NCBI GenBank assembly: GCA_963678675.1
Contig: OY783191.1
Coordinates: 11,038,115-11,102,114, forward strand
Source: Xiphydria camelus
Taxonomy: Eukaryota; Arthropoda; Insecta; Hymenoptera; Xiphydriidae
DNA: 64,000 nt
Direction: 5' to 3'
Shown here piece after piece: positions 63,866 through 64,000 of this stretch (the first letter of the stretch is position 1; every line of letters starts with the position of its first letter). The notes beneath the pieces were generated by a model, which was not told the DNA's origin, did no database searches, and was given only the letters and a program-made list of their open reading frames with translations. A program made the translations under genes and the position numbers.

Positions 63866-64000
63866 CTTAAAGAAATAATTTTAAAATATAACAAATGTTT
63901 AACAAAGTTATACTGTTAATAATAAAACACTTATTTCAGGTTTAATATGTATTACATTTATTTATGAATTTTGCATATATGTATATATTTATAGGATAAA

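Larger units (their letters stand above)
58390..64000. mobile_element. Harbinger E, left part; right end outside the window
   Basis: Starts directly at the border of D with GGGGGTCGATTGTCTATC. Contains a transposase (plus) and a convergent Myb/SANT-like gene (minus) whose first exon lies beyond 64000. F11 and F12 have inserted into it. The TIR pair and target duplication cannot be checked here. Confidence 0.6.

Noticed and set aside
63375..63878. 167-codon plus-strand frame at the right edge
   Set aside because: It runs through foldback F12 and antisense to the Myb/SANT exon at 63785-63865; its composition reflects those, not a gene.

Overview
This is eukaryotic DNA from an animal genome, most likely an insect; an ant or other hymenopteran is plausible but not provable from the sequence. 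Genes are split by GT-AG introns, A+T content is high, and nearly all recognisable coding sequence belongs to cut-and-paste DNA transposons of kinds common in arthropods. Only one ordinary host gene is evident: CWC15 (spliceosome component), three exons on the minus strand at 22700-23915.

Layout. 1-7440: a 15-bp minisatellite, a truncated pogo/Tigger-like transposase, a cluster of four foldback elements (3160-4211), a 700-bp palindrome and a patch of small 3-bp-TSD MITEs. 7440-16100: a PIF/Harbinger unit (A) whose MADF-BESS gene and transposase have interleaved exons on opposite strands, with a three-level nest of palindromes in the transposase intron. 16100-22450: repeats, a non-LTR tail, transposase scraps and a THAP fragment. 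22450-26710: CWC15, a 1200-bp duplicated segment carrying its first exon, and an LTR-like repeat split by a piggyBac element. 26715-33473: foldbacks, including a 3.4-kb near-perfect palindrome. 33651-37435: Harbinger B (zinc finger-MADF-BESS gene plus transposase, convergent). 37785-43500: a long palindrome split by Harbinger C, a complete 4.0-kb element. 43532-46551: a foldback and a Transib-like element. 46564-49343: another long palindrome with a nested THAP element. 49388-50373: third copy of the LTR-like repeat. 50374-58389: Harbinger D, with one catalytic residue lost. 58390 to the end: Harbinger E, with an intact-looking transposase and a partner gene that runs off the window.

How the parts work together. 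Five Harbinger units lie here, each pairing a DDE transposase with a DNA-binding partner (MADF-BESS in A and B, Myb/SANT-like in C, D and E). C looks complete and E has an open transposase, so either could have mobilised the 3-bp-TSD MITEs. A separate family of at least twelve foldback elements ends in CCGTATGTCC and is flanked by TA; its two largest members carry arginine/serine-rich coding-like segments in both arms and are the best candidates for something undescribed. Several insertions can be checked inside the window, because an uninterrupted paralogue of the target is also present (Harbinger C, piggyBac, foldback F11, and two small MITEs).

All domain calls come from reading the sequence; no database search was run. 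Splice sites were placed by hand from GT/AG signals and reading-frame continuity.
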